Shown here: piece after piece, positions 5,392 through 7,001 of the stretch
Numbering within the stretch: the stretch's first letter is position 1
How the letters are laid out: each line of letters begins with the position of its first letter
Source of the DNA: Paenibacillaceae bacterium
Lineage (GTDB): Bacteria; Bacillota; Bacilli; Paenibacillales; NBRC-103111
Length of the DNA stretch: 7,001 nucleotides
Assembly: GCA_020697475.1 (NCBI GenBank)
Contig: JAJFMO010000186.1
Location: 1 to 7,001 of the forward strand
Direction: 5' to 3'
The notes under the pieces: generated by a model
Told to the model about the DNA's origin: nothing
What the model saw: only the letters and a program-made list of their open reading frames with translations
Database searches by the model: none
Made by a program: the position numbers and the translations under genes

Positions 5392-5575
5392 TAACGGCCA
5401 TGGGAGACGTTTAGAAGGCGAATTTTGCAGGTTGCCAAACTTAACGGCCACAGCAGCATCTTACAGGCTGATTTGCAGTGATTTGGGATGCGAATCGACC
5501 TCTAAGACGCCGGTATGGCCGTTATTTTTTGGGATTGGCTCAATCTGGCACGCTAAGCTGCCACTGTGGCCATTA
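5392..5575. repeat. Four-unit inverted repeat array between convergent genes
   Basis: Four copies of a ~40-nt unit beginning TAACGGCCA occur here. Two are forward (from 5392 and 5442) and two are inverted (read leftwards from 5524 and 5575). The last begins TAATGGCCA. Unit spacing within each pair is 50 and 51 nt. The two pairs mirror each other about 5483, making a ~184-bp imperfect inverted repeat. Shared internal bases include TTA at unit positions ~20-22, then AGG/GGC and GATTTGCA-like sequence. The DNA could form a cruciform and either RNA a long hairpin. It lies between the ends of manA and the minus-strand radical SAM gene and holds no supported ORF. Confidence 0.75.
5442..5530 (+). 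terminator. Long repeat-derived hairpin with T6, end of the manA operon
   Basis: TAACGGCCA (5442-5450) pairs perfectly with TGGCCGTTA (5516-5524). Inner pairing continues through imperfect matches such as TCTTA/TAAGA and GATTTGC/GCGAATC (G-U pairs allowed). The stem is followed by six T (5525-5530). The stem is longer and less regular than a typical intrinsic terminator, but its position 72 nt after manA and the T run support termination on the plus strand. On the minus strand the T run lies on the wrong side of this hairpin, so termination of the convergent gene would need other sequence. Confidence 0.6.
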
Positions 5576-5588
5576 GATGAACTTGATT

Positions 5589-7001
5589 CTACACGAAAGG
5601 CACCGAAGCAACGGCCGGCTCATCGAGCCGAAGCATATGCCACGAAGGCGTTGCCTGCCCGTCCGGCGGATAATAGACCGCCACCAACGTATGCGTTTCT
5701 TGGTCGATTCGCCCGTCCGTGATATAGGCCACCAGGTCGAACGGAAGCACCTCGATGACCGCATGCTTATGCAACTCCTTCTCCCCCGCGCCCAACTCGG
5801 CGAAAGCAGCGGAAACTTGATGCGGCCTCTCGGCTAACATTTTCATATAGTCTGTCAGTTGACGCTTGTTCAACGAGAAGTTCCACCAGATTTTGCGCGG
5901 CTTATACTTATGATTCAGGAAATAATCTAGCTTCATGAAACCTTCGATCACATCCAACTGTTCCGTGCCTCGATGCACCAAAAACGAGCGCAGCCGCGTG
6001 AACAAATCCTCCAATTGATGGCCGATCCGCTGCCAGCCCCGCTCCTCCCAATAATCGCCGAACTCCTGATAGAAATCGAACGCCGAAGCAAACTCGTGTC
6101 GGACCAAATAACGGATCGTCCGGTCCATCCGGTGCGCGTTCCAATATTTGTCGAGCACATCTTCCACCCGTTTAATCCGCAAAATATCTTCAAACGGCAA
6201 CGCATTGCTGCGAAGCACCTCATAAGGCGCGCGATCCATGTACTTATAACCGTACTTCTCGGCGTCGTTTCGCAAACCGGTTCCCCGTAACATTTTCAGA
6301 AAACCTAATTGCAATTCTTCCGGCCTTAATGCGTACACGTCGTTAAACGTCTGGCGAAACGAGTCGTAGTCCTCCTCGGGGAGGCCAGCGATCAGGTCGA
6401 GGTGCTGAGCTATGTTGCCGCTGTCACGGATGATCGATACGGTGCGGGACAGCTTGGCGAAGTTCTGGCGGCGCTTGACAAGAGAGTTCGTCTCGTCGTT
6501 GGTCGACTGCACGCCGATCTCGAAGCGGAACGTGCCAGGCGGCGCATGCTCGGCCAAATATACCAGCACCTCGGGGCGCATGATGTCGGCGGTGATCTCA
6601 AATTGAAACACGCAGCCGCGATGGTGCTCGATGAGGAATTTGAACACTTCCATGGCGTATTCTTTCTTAATATTAAAGGTGCGGTCGACGAATTTGATCA
6701 GCTTCGCTCCAGACTCGATCAGGTAAAGCAGGTCGCGCTTCGTCCTCTCGATGTCGAAATAGCGCACCCCGGATTCGATGCTGGATAGGCAAAATTGGCA
6801 ACTGAACGGGCAACCGCGGCTTGTCTCGAAATATACGACTCGATTCGCAAGCCCCGGAACGTCTTCGGGGAAACGGTGCGGCGACGGAATATCGTCCAGC
6901 TCCAGCTTCGGGCGGCCGGGATTGAGCACGATTTCGCTATTGCGGTTGCGGTAGGCGAGACCGAACACATAGTGGAATTTGCCGGCGCCATGCAATTCTT
7001 G
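5589..7001 (-). CDS. B12-binding-type radical SAM protein, DUF4080-like C terminus, partial
   Basis: The reading frame is open to the window edge, so the start and N-terminal part are missing; 470 residues are visible. The TTG at 6995 is an ordinary leucine codon within the frame. A short linker with LAYRNRNSEIVLNPGRP and LDDIPSPHRFP leads into the radical SAM domain. Its cluster motif is ETSRGCPFSCQFC (cysteines 64, 68 and 71 of the visible part), followed by FEIGVQSTND and HLDLIAGLPEEDYDSF. This linker-plus-core pattern is typical of proteins with an N-terminal cobalamin-binding domain, which I infer lies off the window. The last ~200 residues are Trp/Tyr- and charge-rich (for example KPRKIWWNFSLNKRQLTDYM) and resemble the DUF4080 tail. 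Substrate unknown. It is convergent with manA, with the repeat array between them. Confidence 0.85.
   Translation of the reverse strand, partial: QELHGAGKFHYVFGLAYRNRNSEIVLNPGRPKLELDDIPSPHRFPEDVPGLANRVVYFETSRGCPFSCQFCLSSIESGVRYFDIERTKRDLLYLIESGAKLIKFVDRTFNIKKEYAMEVFKFLIEHHRGCVFQFEITADIMRPEVLVYLAEHAPPGTFRFEIGVQSTNDETNSLVKRRQNFAKLSRTVSIIRDSGNIAQHLDLIAGLPEEDYDSFRQTFNDVYALRPEELQLGFLKMLRGTGLRNDAEKYGYKYMDRAPYEVLRSNALPFEDILRIKRVEDVLDKYWNAHRMDRTIRYLVRHEFASAFDFYQEFGDYWEERGWQRIGHQLEDLFTRLRSFLVHRGTEQLDVIEGFMKLDYFLNHKYKPRKIWWNFSLNKRQLTDYMKMLAERPHQVSAAFAELGAGEKELHKHAVIEVLPFDLVAYITDGRIDQETHTLVAVYYPPDGQATPSWHMLRLDEPAVASVPFV

Noticed and set aside
5123..5722. 199-codon plus-strand frame across the end of manA and the repeat array
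   Set aside because: It overlaps manA in another frame, then runs through the inverted repeats and into the antisense of the radical SAM gene; the composition is not protein-like.
1..7001. CRISPR array, tRNA/rRNA genes, transposase or phage genes
   Set aside because: I saw no regularly spaced short direct repeats, tRNA-like cloverleaf arms, rRNA segments or mobile-element enzymes; genes are housekeeping and collinear with Bacillales modules.

Overview
The window looks like chromosome from a moderately GC-rich Gram-positive bacterium of the Bacillales, most probably Paenibacillaceae (Paenibacillus/Cohnella-like). The evidence is the infC-rpmI-rplT order, strong GGAGG ribosome sites throughout, a small secreted protein ending in a WGxxGxxG tail, a YtqA/YtqB (MnmL/MnmM) pair, and intergenic repeats of a style I associate with Paenibacillus. 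The assignment comes from gene content and recalled family features, not from a database search.

Left part (1-2050, minus strand). The translation operon infC-rpmI-rplT (IF3, L35, L20) is read leftwards from a near-consensus sigma-A promoter. The -35 box of this promoter contains the stop codon of the upstream gene trmB (tRNA m7G46 methyltransferase). Between promoter and infC lies a leader of about 155 nt with several hairpins and an intrinsic terminator, as expected for L20-controlled attenuation. infC has no ATG/GTG/TTG at its ribosome site and appears to start at ATT or ATC, the usual IF3 self-regulating arrangement.

Middle (2051-2817). Upstream of trmB is a perfect 20-bp palindrome flanked by 8-bp direct repeats. 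Next comes a minus-strand gene for a small exported Gly/Thr/Asn-rich protein. A divergent intergenic region follows, with a possible plus-strand promoter and a degenerate 68-nt tandem repeat that runs up to the ribosome site of the next gene.

Right part (2818-7001). A tight plus-strand operon has a TIGR01212-type radical SAM protein (YtqA/MnmL), an rRNA-methylase-like SAM methyltransferase (YtqB/MnmM, 4-nt ATGA overlap) and a class I mannose-6-phosphate isomerase (start codon directly after the previous stop). The first two probably finish the tRNA wobble-uridine modification mnm5(s2)U. Together with trmB and the ribosomal operon, they give the window a translation/tRNA-modification theme. 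A convergent minus-strand gene, truncated by the window edge, encodes the radical SAM and C-terminal part of a B12-binding-type radical SAM protein of unknown substrate. Between the convergent genes lies the most striking structure: four copies of a ~40-nt unit (TAACGGCCA...), two forward and two inverted, forming a ~184-bp imperfect inverted repeat. Its inner pair closes into a hairpin followed by T6, which would serve as the operon's terminator.
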